The notes beneath the pieces are model-generated. The model did not search any database, had not been told where the DNA came from, and saw nothing but the letters and a program-made list of their open reading frames with translations. A stretch of 64,000 bases of DNA, from contig NBAZ01000039.1 of the NCBI GenBank assembly GCA_002794735.1, positions 39,612 to 103,611 on the forward strand, written 5' to 3'. The DNA comes from Pyrrhoderma lamaoense. Taxonomy: Eukaryota > Basidiomycota > Agaricomycetes > Hymenochaetales > Hymenochaetaceae. Numbering within the stretch: the first letter of the stretch is position 1; each line of letters starts with the position of its first letter. Shown piece after piece: positions 1-11,129 of this stretch. The translations under genes were made by a program, and so were the position numbers.

Positions 1-111
1 AAATAACGCTGTTATAAAATTGGGTAGAACCATCACACTTCATCGCCTGTGTCGTCCTCATTCGCGCGATAACTGATAGCTTCCCGGTCTTGATATTAAG
101 CTCAAGCTCAC

Positions 112-829
112 TGTAGGACCAGCCAAGTGTTTGGCCGGTCGTAGTGCATTTATAATGCACTTTCTGACTCGCCCGGGAAGTCCATTTCTACTACTCGGCC
201 GCGCGCCTGTTTCATTTCTCTTACTATTTAGCTTCACTTTCTACTCTTACTCGAGGGTAGGGTTCGTTTATATGATCCTCTCGTTTCTGATAGATTAAAC
301 CCATCGTCCAGTGGCATATAGCCACCTGGACGCCATGCTTTCCTTACTACCTACCCTTTATCTCGCGTCTTTGCTATATAAACCTCCAGACTTGAGGCCG
401 TAGGGAATCACTTAATTCCCAGCTACTCCTTTTGGTCACTATCTTTCTACCCCCGAGTATCTCTCTAATAGTCGCCTGTACTCTTTATCTACTGTGCTGC
501 TTTATTAGTCTGTCCGGGCGCGCTTGTAACGCTTTGACCGTACTGCAAGTCGTCCAGATGGACTGAAATATATACACTTTTGCCACAAACTACAGCCTCG
601 GTCGGGGCTCTGTTCTATACGCTTCTACTACTTTTACTGGTCTGTGAAGTCTCAGCTCGCCTCAAGGTCTCTATCTTTCTCTACCGTCCGGCCGAAGTCG
701 AGTTACTCGCTTTTTAGCCCTCAAATCTTAGCCTGAGCATCGTTTTTGGTGTAGGCAGACTCTAGACCCCACGTCCTCGCCACTAAATACGACACGAAGG
801 TCAAAATCTGACCAAAAGTCTAGTTCTCA
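112..829 (+). mobile_element. Solo LTR (copy 1)
   Basis: A 718-bp element starting TGTAGGACCAGC and ending AGTTCTCA, so TG...CA as in retrotransposon LTRs. It is flanked by the direct repeat TCAC (108-111 and 830-833). Related sequence near 6,961-7,040 shows the corresponding site without the element. A second, inverted copy is at 11522-12260. There is no internal retrotransposon region beside it, so it is read as a solo LTR. The 4-bp duplication is seen in both copies. The superfamily cannot be told from the LTR alone. Confidence 0.8.
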
Positions 830-1205
830 TCACACTATTCGATGACCGGACTTGTATAGAGTAAATTTTTAAATGATGTAGATTCTGAACACGCCAAACC
901 CTCGAATTTGTTATCGATCGATACAGACGAAATCTCGCAAACAAAAGATATTGTACAGAATTATATGATACATAATGGTAGCTTGTGAGTGATTCATCGA
1001 CTTCGGAAGTATGGTCTTCTACACCAAGGCGTATCATCATACTGGACAGTTACGATTGTAAGCGAAAAACTGGTATTTATGAACTTATAGCTCACAGTAC
1101 ATGTCTTAGTTTAGAAATCCATCTCCCTTCAATATCAATATGAAACAAGGTGATCGTTGATATTCTCTTTAGAAGCACTAGAGTATATAAAGATCTGTAT
1201 ACGAT

Positions 1206-1502
1206 CTAATGTAGTATGTTACATACCGGAGTGGTAATTGCAGAACTAGGAAGATTGGACATCTCCGTTAATGTTACCGGAGCTATCGCCGGTATTGACA
1301 CCAGTGTTGTAAGCATTCTTTGCTTGTGTAGTGTTGTTGTTAGTGAGATTATTTGTAGTATTGATAGAGTTGTTCTTGGAATCAGTGTAGATTGTGTTCG
1401 TTTGCTGGCCAGAATGTGATTAATATATGTACCTATTGTGACACTACCCGCAGTAATGGTAGTGCCATTATAGTTGAACGAAGGACCCCTATTGTTTGCC
1501 AT
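1206..1502 (-). pseudogene. Small Asn-rich family protein, frameshifted copy 1
   Basis: The reading frame starts well (MANNRGPSFNYNGTTITAGS) but from about base 1415 it leaves the frame used by the other copies, where SGQQTN is followed by the Asn/Thr-rich tail. One missing base near 1410-1418 explains this. Read in the other frame, the tail is nearly identical to copy 2 at 1786-2049 and ends at the same stop. It may be a true pseudogene or an assembly deletion, since single missing bases are frequent in this window. It faces away from copy 2, and the distal promoter block is present only on the copy 2 side. Function unknown. Confidence 0.6.
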
Positions 1503-1642
1503 TGCAACGGTTTATTACAATATTTGGACAGTGGTGTCGTAACACCAGAAGAACACTTTTGAGAGTATCTCCTTTCGTAAAAGACACGGGAGGTTTGTGC
1601 TTACCTGAAGCCTTAGAAATTTCCCATCCATACCAACCCTAT

Positions 1643-1747
1643 AGTCACATGAGGATAGGAAGTTTCCGCGGATCTAGGTAGTTATAATTTTCCCATGTCT
1701 TATCACAGAAAGAAATATTCTCAACAGTATTCTTCTGGCATAACGGC
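1643..1747 (+). promoter_or_regulatory. Conserved promoter block of the small Asn-rich family
   Basis: AGTCACATGAGGA followed by GGAAGTTTCCGCGG, then an AT-rich TATA-like stretch (TTATAATTTTCCC) and a proximal block around TATTCTTCTGGCATAACG. The same order and spacing recur upstream of the copies at 7368-7643 and 11130-11423. The coding start is about 40 bp beyond the last block. Role as promoter is inferred from position and conservation. Confidence 0.5.
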
Positions 1748-1785
1748 GGTTACTCAAGTTATCAAATTTAAACCAAGCAGTTTCA

Positions 1786-2049
1786 ATGGGTGTTACTGTC
1801 CACTATAATGCCCCGTGTAGTGGCCCTAGCGTTATTGCGAATAGTATTACATTTGAAACATTCACCGTTTTCGGGTCACATTCTGGCCAGCAAACGAACA
1901 CAATCTACACTGATTCCAAGAACAACTCTATCAATACTACAAATAATCTCACTAACAACAACACTACACAAGCAAAGAATGCTTACAACACTGGTGTCAG
2001 TACCGGCGATAGCTCCGGTAGCATTAACGGAGATGTCCAATCTTCCTAG
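1786..2049 (+). CDS. Small Asn/Thr/Gly-rich protein, copy 2 (unknown function)
   Basis: An 87-residue reading frame with no signal peptide or membrane segment, and a single Cys. The N-terminal half is variable (VHYNAPCSGPSVIANSI). The C-terminal half is strongly conserved in the family: SGQQTN, IYTDSKN, a run of Asn/Thr, then QAKNAYNTG, TGDSSG and a Ser-Ser end. The start is chosen because the same promoter-to-ATG spacing and N-terminal length are seen in the copies at 7368-7643 and 11130-11423. The coding exon is uninterrupted, and a probable intron follows 20 bases after the stop. I do not recognise the family. Its Asn-rich, Gly-punctuated make-up suggests a beta-rich or aggregation-prone fold, which is inference only. 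Confidence 0.65.
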   Translation: MGVTVHYNAPCSGPSVIANSITFETFTVFGSHSGQQTNTIYTDSKNNSINTTNNLTNNNTTQAKNAYNTGVSTGDSSGSINGDVQSS

Positions 2050-2068
2050 TTCTGCAATTACCACTCCG

Positions 2069-2117
2069 GTATGTAACATACTACATTAGATCGTATACAG
2101 ATCTTTATATACTCTAG
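2069..2117 (+). other. Putative 3'UTR intron after copy 2
   Basis: GTATGT at 2069 and a CTCTAG end at 2117 (49 nt), starting 20 bases after the stop. Equivalent GTATG...AG pairs sit at the same place after the copies at 5118-5330 (5349-5413), 7368-7643 (7292-7348, minus) and 11130-11423 (11442-11484), although the sequences between them differ. Confidence 0.4.
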
Positions 2118-2527
2118 TGCTCCCAAAGAGAATATCAACGATCACCTTGTTTCATATTGATATTGAAGGGAGATAGATTTCTAAACTAAGACATGTACTG
2201 TGAGCTATAAGTTCATAAATACCAGTTTTTCGCTTACAATCGTAACTGTCCAGTATGATGATACGCCTTGGTGTAGAAGACCATACTTCCGAAGTCGATG
2301 AATCGTTCACAAAAGTCATCAATGTATCGTATAATTCTGTACAATATTTATTATTTACGAGAATTCATCTGAATTGATCGATGTCAGATTCGAGGGCGTG
2401 TTCAGAATCAACATCATTTAATCATTTACTCTATAATCAAGACCAGTGAGCTATCAGTAGTCGCGCGAATGAGGACGACACAGGCGATAAAGAGTGATGG
2501 TTCTACCCAGTCTCATAATAGCGCTAC

Positions 2528-5060
2528 CCACTAGCAAATACATACTCAAGAATACGTGAGTAATGGTAATGATGATCACTTTAATATCCTGTAGTGGATA
2601 TTCGGGTACTGTGAAGACTGACGTAAATCTTATGTAACGTGAGACTTCTGAGAATAACTGCGCTCATAAGTAAATTTCTGTGATTGCAGCCGTGATCATG
2701 TAATCTGTAAATTGCAAAGCAGCACTGACCATTCCAGAAGAATCAAAGCAAGGACAGTACATGTACATGACGATCACCGCCATGTATCAACAAGAACAAT
2801 TCATGAACGTAAATCGAAGTACAAACTAAACTTCTGGGACCAAGATACATCAAGAAACGCTTCAATAACAGGAAAAAACGGTGTAAACTCAGTGTGTACA
2901 AGAGTTTGACTACAAACGTCCAGGATAAACCAGATCCCAGTAGTAGTAGTGATGTGTATGGGGCTCATGGGAATAGTCCTGGATCTCCGTAGCTGATCCG
3001 ATTCTAGACTGTATTAACCACCATCGTCCAGTTTTCTGGGGCTCTGATCGCTGCTTTTGAGATGACGATTCTGGTCAGTTGTAGATAGAATGTTCCCCGT
3101 AGCTTTACTGATGTGGCAAGACTAATTTCATATCCGTCGTAAGTTAAGTGTCACAATACAATAGTATTGTAGATAAGGTCTAACAGAATCTTGGAGAGAG
3201 AAACATAAGCCATAATCGCATAGATCTGCAGAGTTGCTTCATGAATGGAAGATTGGCCGTAAATTAGAAGCAGGGAAGTTATGATTTTTATGGTAAAGAG
3301 TAAGGAAACTTACACGATATCAGGAAAGAATCAGGCACAATCGATAAATGGCGAAACACAGGGGTGCACGGCGATGTGACTGAATGATTGTAAAAAATAG
3401 ATCACATAGAGGCTTAAAGCGACGAGTAACTAAGATCCATATGTAACCATCCTCATATACACTAGACAAACTCGTCGATTTGCCCAGTAAGCCTATAGTT
3501 CAAGCCTATTGTGCATCCATATATTTCAGTTAAATCGATTCATGATAACGGAGCAATAATCCCTCAGAAGTCTCACGAGAAAATTGTGCATTTGTGACAT
3601 CCTAAGCTCTATCGTAAACATTGTTTATCGGAGAAATTTAGTACAAAAATAGACGCTTATCATGAACGCGTCGGGATGAGAGCTTACTCCCAATATTCTT
3701 TGACCTGTACGGTACAATCACGGTATACCACCTGCTGATATGCCTAGGACAAACGTGTGTGGTAGTATCAAACATCAGCCGCAGTGTGCACGAGGACCAT
3801 AGAGATTGATTGTGTCCCGGAAGTCATGATAACTCATGGCACAGTTAAACGTCATCACTCGATTCTCTAGGCCCCTGAAGCATGCTTGGAAGTGTTGATT
3901 TTTATTGCTATTAAAGACCATTTTGAAGAGCTCTACTAGTGAGCTAGGACCAATATCATCTACATTGCAGCTTTGATTATACTATACGGACCAAAGATGA
4001 ATTATTATAAGCCAAGGGGAGCGGAGAAACCCTGAAAATAGTGTCGGATCTTATGAAAGTGAAGGGAAGGATAGATCACGTACGAGTAACAGATAATGGC
4101 ATCTGGGAGTCCCCTCTCGTCATAAAAACAAAGGGATAGATGCAGGGTGATACTCGGGGAAAATACTGGCGTACATGTCAAGATTTAGGTAGGTATTCCA
4201 TTGATGTTGATCGTGCATCTTGAGAACTTAGTCTGAGATCATCTTTGAATACAATACCTATCGGTCATAATCAACTAAACTATGTTTTTGCTTGAAAATG
4301 ATTCATAATCAGATTATTGAGAAAAAACTATTGCATATATTATTACCGTGTTGGTTGATTTCGACTAGCAACTTGGGTTAGGAGCATACTCTTAGTATGT
4401 GAAGGCCACAAAAGACTGAGACGCTACCCAAATGAGTTTGCACTCATACACGTCAAGGATTAAATGTGTTTACCTATAACAGTGCAGTATCAACTACATA
4501 ATCTCCGCAAACTAAAGTTAAAAAAGGGGGCTAACCAACGGCTTTATACATACTATTACTTGTTTACAGTATCACTACTTCACTTTATTCAGATTGTTAT
4601 CTATAGTAGTATTCATTACCTTCATAAGCATGAAGATAATATAGGTCTCTATCACAATGTCTTTACTTTAATATATTGATTATAGTGACCTGAGCGAAGC
4701 TAGCATTGTGACCGACTCTGTACACGAAAGTACAGTAAAGAGAAACTCATTTATATTTGACGATAACAAGACACATAGCAGCTAACAAACCTGTAAGCGA
4801 AGTCGAAGTTGTGGTCATATCAATGGCCCGGAGGAACTTACACGTACATCAGGAAAACTATATTTCTCTAATCGTATTGGTTTCGTAAATGCCATAATCA
4901 TCAGTGATCATCTATTTTAGCATGATTTTATCGATGGAGTCTACTAGGCATGAGCTCATTGGCTCAGGATTATGATTCTCGTACATAGGCTAGACTCTAC
5001 TATAATTTTAGAGACTCTGGTTTGATATAAAGTGGACCAGTTGAGAGCGAATACTATCAG
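2528..5060. other. Gene-poor AT-rich stretch
   Basis: Only short, low-quality reading frames without recognisable motifs or splice-supported extension are seen (for example around 2712-2909 and 4464-4679). I see no gene, RNA or clear repeat here. Confidence 0.4.
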
Positions 5061-5117
5061 CAGTCCCTGCTACAGAAACTCCTTACAACTATACAGCCGC
5101 TACACTACACTGTCATC

Positions 5118-5330
5118 ATGCCGATGAATAACAATGGCAATGGCGCTGTGAACGTCGGGCGTTACAACGATGTTGGGGGCAACCAAGTGAACAACTATGA
5201 TAAACGCGTTGTAAACAAAAACGGTGTCAGAAACTACAACGGAGACCAAGTAAACGCAAAGAATGTCGCAAACGGTATAGTTAAAGGTAAAAACAATGTC
5301 CATAACGATGGAAATTTCAACTTTTCCTAG
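5118..5330 (+). CDS. Divergent Asn/Gly-rich small protein (unknown)
   Basis: A 70-residue frame made almost wholly of Asn, Gly, Val, Lys and Asp with a loose repeat: GGNQVNNYD, NYNGDQVNAKN, KNNVHNDGN. There are no Cys, no signal peptide and no hydrophobic segment. A TATA-like GATATAAAG lies about 100 bp upstream, and a GTATGT...TTTTCAG intron is likely 18 bases after the stop, as in the other small genes nearby. The conserved promoter block of the main family is absent. The repeat resembles a short beta-solenoid or amyloid-like pattern, which is inference. Compositional bias on this scale is not expected by chance over an open frame with good gene-like context. Confidence 0.55.
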   Translation: MPMNNNGNGAVNVGRYNDVGGNQVNNYDKRVVNKNGVRNYNGDQVNAKNVANGIVKGKNNVHNDGNFNFS

Positions 5331-5419
5331 TATAGCTTCGACTCGCTGGTATGTTCTGTATGATTCTCTATGTCTACAATTGCTGCTTATTAACGAGTAT
5401 TTCCTATTTTCAGAGTTGA

Positions 5420-6960
5420 AAGCATTATACTGGTATTGAAAGGAACTGGATAACAAGATCGAATAAAGGTATTTCGACCTATAAGTCTAAGTGTAGGGGC
5501 CCTTAACTAACTCTAATATGAATTAATATGAATTGGTTGAAACTTTCCGATATGATGGTTGTGGCGTGCTGCTGTAGGAGAGAATGTTTCGGTTTAGATG
5601 AATATATGTTTACGAGATTCTATGTCTGTTGTTTGTAAATTTGTGAGTGAGATATATGTTCAGTGAATCACTTAAAAGCCGGATGTAGCAACTTGAAGCG
5701 CATGATCCTCGACTCAGAGGCTGGTGGCTATGATTGACAAGGGTATTGCCTGGGGAAAAACTACATACTTTTGTGGAAGTTCTGAATGTCACACTATCAT
5801 CAGTAATCAAAACGCTTGCAAGTTTGCGTATATGATGATCGACGAATAAATCTAAGATTTAAGCTACTTGAAAAAGGAGATTTTTATACACAACCTAAGA
5901 ACCTTGTTAGATAGATAATCAGTATCACAGAATGATAATCCTCTCTTCTCTTTTTCTTCCTCAGTTCAAAGGCACATGATGTACCGTCTCTTTATAATGT
6001 GGAAATATGGATTATCGTATCATCTGAAGACTTCTTGAAATTGTCTGGGGCGACACAGATAAAATGGAGATGACCCAGCAATTCTCTTCCGACTCCACCT
6101 GCCACCCACTTTTACAAAGTAGTCCTCTCACGTTTCGTATCTCTCTATCCATGAATCTGGTATATACTTGATGAAGGATGCGTTGTAAGCTAAACTATTG
6201 AGGTTAGAAGGCCATGTATTGCAACATACATGGCAAAGTACATGGCAAAGAGTGTGCAGGACGTTGAGAGCCGTATCATTCAAGCAGCCGGTGAGTTCAG
6301 ATACATTCCGTTTTGATGTAGTACATTTCTCAATGCAGTAATAGCTATTGAACCAACTTCACACGTACGGAAAACGGTTGCAGCCGTACATATTGACGCG
6401 CACGTTGGTTTAACTCGGGATGCTGAGGCATACCTACATTGTGAACTACTTTCATGTTGATACCCATAATCAATCAGAAGGAACATTAGTCACTTACTGC
6501 ACCGATTCCAACAAGCTTGAAGGATTATCAGCGATAGTAAATGTCGAAAACTCGCTACTTCTGTGAACACACTAAGAGACAATGTCCAGAAACGACCTAT
6601 ACTTTTCCCCGTCTCCAGCTGGATTTTTCCATATTACACAAAGCAAACAAACGACTCATCTTCGTCCTCTTGAACACTGCCACCCTCATACCTACTATGC
6701 AAAGCGTGAAAACTGCTTGTTATCTATGAGTTCCATTCTATGAATTTGAGCAGAAAAATATACTCACAGAATAATGAGGCTGGCGTAGTAGTACAAACGG
6801 ACACCGTAGGGAAGAGATAAAAATAAAAATAGCTCATATGAACCTGATGTCTGATACAAATCACTATTGTCCGCATGAAAGGCCTGAATAGACATGCTGT
6901 GACTAGAGCTATTCTAAACCAGCTAGAACCTTTGTTAAACCTTTGTTCATCATGGCCCAT
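5420..6960. other. Intergenic, no supported gene
   Basis: Short frames on both strands only. Near 6961-7040 begins a degenerate match to the 3' flank of the small-gene unit (GTCCTCATTCG, CCCAGTCTTGAT), which shows the site into which LTR copy 1 inserted in the first unit. Confidence 0.4.
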
Positions 6961-7291
6961 GACGTCCTCATTCGCACAACCACTGATAGTTCCCCAGTCT
7001 TGATCTGAATCTCAAACTCACACTATTCGATTGCTGGATTTGTATAAAGTAAACTTTTCAATAATATGGATTCTCACAAACAATAATCACGATACATAAA
7101 CGAGAGGAAGTGTGTATTTCACCGATTTGCATCGGAAGCATGATCACGGTAGAGCGTGTCATCTTACTGAACACTTCTAAGAGTCAGTGAACAAATATTG
7201 TTTTTGGATTTATAGTTCACAGTACCATGTCTAGCTTTGCAATCTATCTCCCTAAAATATCAAAATGAACTGAGTTGATCGTTGCCATACT

Positions 7292-7348
7292 CTATTAAAG
7301 TAATAGTAGTGTAAGATTTTATAGAATAGAAAGCTCAATGGAACATAC
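7292..7348 (-). other. Putative 3'UTR intron after copy 3
   Basis: On the minus strand GTATGTTCC begins 19 bases after the stop and an AATAG acceptor lies 57 nt further. Same position as in the sister copies. Confidence 0.35.
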
Positions 7349-7367
7349 CGGAGTGGTAGTTGCAGAA

Positions 7368-7643
7368 CTAGGAAGATTTGACATCTCCGCTAATGTTTCC
7401 GGAGTTGTCACCAGTATTGATACCAGTATTGTAAGCATTCTTTGCTTGTGTATTGTTATTATTAGTGAGATTATTAGTAGTGTTGATAGAGTCGTTCTTG
7501 GAATCGGTGTAGATTGCGTTCGTTTGCTGGCCAGAAAAAGAGGCGTAATTGGTGTATGTACCAATTGTGATGCTCTTCGCAATAATGCTGGTGCCACTCC
7601 ACGAGCCATTATAGTTGACAGTAGCACCTGTAGTGTCTGACAT
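7368..7643 (-). CDS. Small Asn/Thr/Gly-rich protein, copy 3 (unknown function)
   Basis: A 91-residue intact frame. The N-terminal half carries short alternating polar/aliphatic stretches (SIIAKSITIGTYTNYASF). It is followed by SGQQTNAIYTDSKN, a Thr/Asn run, QAKNAYNTGINTGD and a Ser-Ser end. This copy is the best reference for the family. Upstream (7665-7768, reverse) lies the same promoter series as for copy 2: CTTCTGGCATAACG, then CCCATGTCTTATCACA, then GGAAGTTTCCGCGG and TCACATGAGGA. The 3' flank (7000-7340) matches the flank of copies 1 and 2, so the duplicated unit is about 1.2-1.4 kb. No signal peptide, no known domain. Confidence 0.65.
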   Translation of the reverse strand: MSDTTGATVNYNGSWSGTSIIAKSITIGTYTNYASFSGQQTNAIYTDSKNDSINTTNNLTNNNNTQAKNAYNTGINTGDNSGNISGDVKSS

Positions 7644-8109
7644 TATAGCGGCTTATCGTAGCAACTTGAGTAATTGTCGTTATGCCAGAAGAATACTGTT
7701 GATAACATTGTGATAAGACATGGGAAAATTATATAGATCCGCGGAAACTTCCTATCCTCATGTGACTATAGTGTTGGTATAAGCTAAGTCTGCTTCCATC
7801 AAGAGTGATATATTGAATTTGGCTCACATAATTCATTTGTTTATTCATCTATGCGCGTCGATAATCCTATGAAAAATTAAGATCACAAGAAATGAGCACA
7901 TAGTTCAGATATTACACACATGAGTGTTAGTGACGTTGGGCATTTTGATATCCCGATAGTATATAGTGAGTACCCATGTACGTCATATATTTGACGCAAA
8001 CCCTGCTCACTACGGGCTCATGAGAAAGAACGCACCTTATTAGAAACGAAGGATATTGCGATTTTAGCTATCTTCATCACCGTTAGATATTCTAATTCTG
8101 GTTCCCGAT

Positions 8110-8460
8110 TCCATGAATGACTCCAATAATACTACTAATAATCTCCCCAATAAACACAATACACAAGCAAAGAACGCTTACAACACTCTAAAAGCATCAG
8201 CGATACCTTCAAATCGTCCTAGAGCTGTAACACCTCGTCAAACGACTCATATTTAATTCAAATTCATGTATTCTTGCGATGACATTTACTTCTACTTTTG
8301 AATGATATGACAGTGATCACTCTATTTCATAAGGATATTGAGAGAAGCCGTATAGTAGAGTAAAGATATGGTAATGTGAATTATGATTACCATAGATATA
8401 TTTTGCTCACTGACTCTCAAAGCTATCCAGTAAGATGGCACGCTGATTGTAGAAGATTAC
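8110..8460 (+). pseudogene. Decayed copy of the small Asn-rich gene unit
   Basis: About 8110-8222 matches the Asn/Thr tail coding region (ACACAAGCAAAGAACGCTTA) but contains stops and shifts. The following 8300-8460 matches the 3' flank of the other units (GATCACTCTATTTCATAAGG). The promoter and N-terminal half are not recognisable. A true relic, because many substitutions are present. Confidence 0.6.
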
Positions 8461-9089
8461 GATTCCGCTTTCAATGGATGCTCCATTTACAAACTAACAT
8501 CTACATATCTGCTATTTGTGCTCACAAAACCGTCCTTTATTTGCTTGCCTCTACGGTCATGAGGATATCACAAATAAAATGAGGATTATAATTCCCAGAC
8601 TTGCGGGCTACGCATTGAATCCCTGCATGTACGGAGACTACACAATGCAATCAATTCATCTGTCTATCCATTTCCTTTCATAATCAGATAGAGAGTCCGG
8701 AAACATCAGTACTCCTATCAAAAAAGTGACCAAAGCTTTCTAAATACCCTTACAAAAGGTAAGGAGGCTGCGAGGAGATTAATTCTCATCAAAGTATAAA
8801 ACAGGTGTACGAGGGACGAAAACAGAAAAGACCATAGGTGCAATAAAATTTACTCTTATATCCGAATTCATAATTTTTGCCTTTTTATCTATATCAAAAG
8901 GTGAAATGACGTCAAAATGGGAAACTACTCTAATAAGCTGGTCTCCAGCAATCTAACGAGCTCATACCTGTAACGGGATGCAGTAACAAAAGCTACTTTA
9001 ATGTCTTAACACTAGTGTACACAGTGGCTAATTGATCATGAACGACAGATGGTAGAGACCCTACTCTCTATACTTCGTTATGTTACACT

Positions 9090-10133
9090 TCACGAGAGCT
9101 TCTTGTTATCGTGTGAAAGACACGTGAAAGACATCTTTTTATCTACGGTCTTTTCGCCCTCAATGGTTGTTTTCCCTTTAACAACAAAGCCTAAAGTCTT
9201 ATAAAACTCGACCTAAGCTTCAAGTAAGCTACCCTGACCCTATGTATACGTAAGGTATCTATCCCCATTGACTTACTGGGCCGGCTTCAAGAGTCAGCCT
9301 CTTGTTTCTATCATGGTCCTCATGTGATGCCTACTTATGATTAAAATATCAATCTATCAGAATCAGTGACTCCAACACTCACCTCTTCCATTACTTCTCT
9401 GATGAGCTTAGATCCGATTCCTCCTCGCTGGTGTGTCTTAGAGACTCCGAGAAACTGACAATGCCAAGAATCTAGTTTAATATTAGGATCTTCAAGAGAT
9501 TCATCCGTGAGCTTCCTATACTTGGGGAAGAACTTGTGCGGGACTTTAACAATCAAACAACAAAGCATGATGCAGATCCTATACCTCTTCTAGCCACCAC
9601 GATGGTAGACCTGGAATTTTTTTCTTAGCTTTCTCTGCAAATCTGTTGAACGCCGCCATCTGTTCTTCATTAGCAATACTGACACATCATATCAATTTAT
9701 ATCCCATGCTCAGGATCAAAAGGCGACTCACGACCCTAGCCATTCTTCTCCTGGTCCAAACCAGACCGCCGACCCTATCACAACCGATTTCTGTGTTTCC
9801 GCCACATATACCTTACCTCCAGAGAGTCCACTTTCTAATATCCATCGATGATAGCAAGGCATTAACTCCATCTGACCACAGAAGAAGCTCTTTTCTGAAA
9901 TCGATTCAAATCAGTAATGACTTTTAAGAAATTCATACAAAGAAGCTACCTCCCAGGGGATAATCATTGTACCCAAATGCATCATTCATGCAGTTTATTG
10001 TTGCGGTTATATCCGCCTCTATTATGAGAAGCTTCAGAGAATTATTTTTAAAATAGGAAGGGAGCAACAAACCTGAAGCAGTCTTTTCAAGGCGGCGTAT
10101 GATTATAGTATACGGCTCTTCTTGTATGTTCAT
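9090..10133 (-). CDS. GNAT-family N-acetyltransferase, six exons
   Basis: Predicted acetyl-CoA-dependent transferase of about 210 residues. Exons assemble in frame: 10133-10073 (MNIQEEPYTIIIRRLEK), 10018-9950, then a long exon carrying ESGLSGGKVYVAE and SAVWFGPGEEWL, then SIANEEQMAAFNRFAEK, then an exon with KLDSWHCQFLGVSKTHQRGG and GIGSKLIREV, and a last part ending with VEFYKTLGFVVKG before a stop at 9092-9090. QRGGIGSKL is the acetyl-CoA pyrophosphate-binding motif (Q/RxxGxG/A), and FYKTLGF is the usual last-strand motif. The overall pattern (VWFGPG, ...EEQ..., SW..., LGF) is that of fungal GNAT proteins of unknown substrate. The last intron has an in-frame stop if a nearer acceptor is used, so its boundary is less sure. 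The gene sits inside the repeat-rich region and is intact. Confidence 0.75.
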
Positions 10134-10987
10134 CTCAGAAATGGGTAACAGGGTACAAAAGCTAGTATGTAGTATAAACTGAACAATCAACGAAGAAAGA
10201 TATATCGAGCCCATCTTTTATATACATGACTGCGGCTTCTTGCTTGATCTAGTATACAAGTATACGGTATATGATTAGAATATCGGCCGAATCATATTGC
10301 GCTTTAATTCCCATGATACGAACGGAAATACAAATACATACTCTTCTTCTTAATTTGAAGGTATATCCGCTATTGATCATAACGATAAAAGCTTCATTTT
10401 TGTACTTCTTATCAGTTTGTTCCGTGTGTATCGGTCATTTTTAAGCTTTAAACAAGTAAAAGACTGAATATAATATAGCACAACTTGAAAGATTCTCCTA
10501 TCGTTTACCCATATGTCTTCTGATATTCCAACCATATAAGCAGAAAGCTTAGATGCTATCCATATAGCTTATTCACTCTTGCTTAAGTACATGACTCTTA
10601 ACAGTATTTAAAGATCTACTACAAATAACTTGAATAGAGGACTTTGGTCTAATCTAAAAGCATGTACTTCAAGCACATAAGTCTTATTATCTGGGGGTCC
10701 TGTCTTCGATATTTTGCACTCATAAACCAGCAGGTTAGATCCATCTAGGACTTGATATATTCGCCCCTTTGACTTTTACACTTCACTATATAGAGAAGTA
10801 TAGATAGAGTATCACGCTCAGAGAGGCATCAAGATTGTGGTTTTTCCTACTTACGTATGTCTTTCCGTCTTTTGTGAATATGCTGTAATGATAGATGTGA
10901 GTCAATCGTTTTAATCATCTCACGTAAGCGTAATTAACATTAAAATATCATACCTGATGGAAGTAACCCCAGCTTGTGCGAGCCCGA

Positions 10988-11100
10988 TAGTCACATAAGG
11001 AATAAAATAGGAAATTTCCGCGGCTCCAAGGAAGTATAAAATACCCGAATTTCTTCACGGAAGGATATATTCTTGACAGTATCCTTCTGATATAACAACG
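10988..11100 (+). promoter_or_regulatory. Promoter block upstream of copy 4
   Basis: GATAGTCACATAAGGA, GGAAATTTCCGCGG, a TATAAAAT TATA-like box and AGTATCCTTCTGATATAACAA occur in the same order as before copies 2 and 3, ending about 30 bp before the ATG. Confidence 0.5.
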
Positions 11101-11129
11101 CATACTCAAATCGACGATAAGCCGTTGCA

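Larger units (their letters stand above)
1..1558 (-). repeat. Left arm of a large inverted repeat
   Basis: Apart from the LTR at 112-829, this arm is the reverse complement of about 1727-2527 with moderate divergence. The match covers the 3' flank and body of a small Asn-rich gene and its proximal promoter (CTTCTGG core), and it runs off the window at base 1. The arms are separated by about 170 bp that carry the distal promoter of the right-hand gene only. Confidence 0.8.
1727..2527 (+). repeat. Right arm of the large inverted repeat
   Basis: Reverse complement of the left arm (1-1558 without the LTR). It includes proximal promoter, gene copy 2, the putative post-stop intron and about 450 bp of 3' flank. 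It ends near GGTTCTACCCAGTCTCATAA, which pairs with the first 40 bases of the window. Confidence 0.8.

Noticed and set aside
6238..6480. Possible HTH/CENP-B-like transposase fragment (MAKSVQDVESRIIQAA)
   Set aside because: Only one short helix-like stretch; the following frames are broken and no DDE motif was seen.
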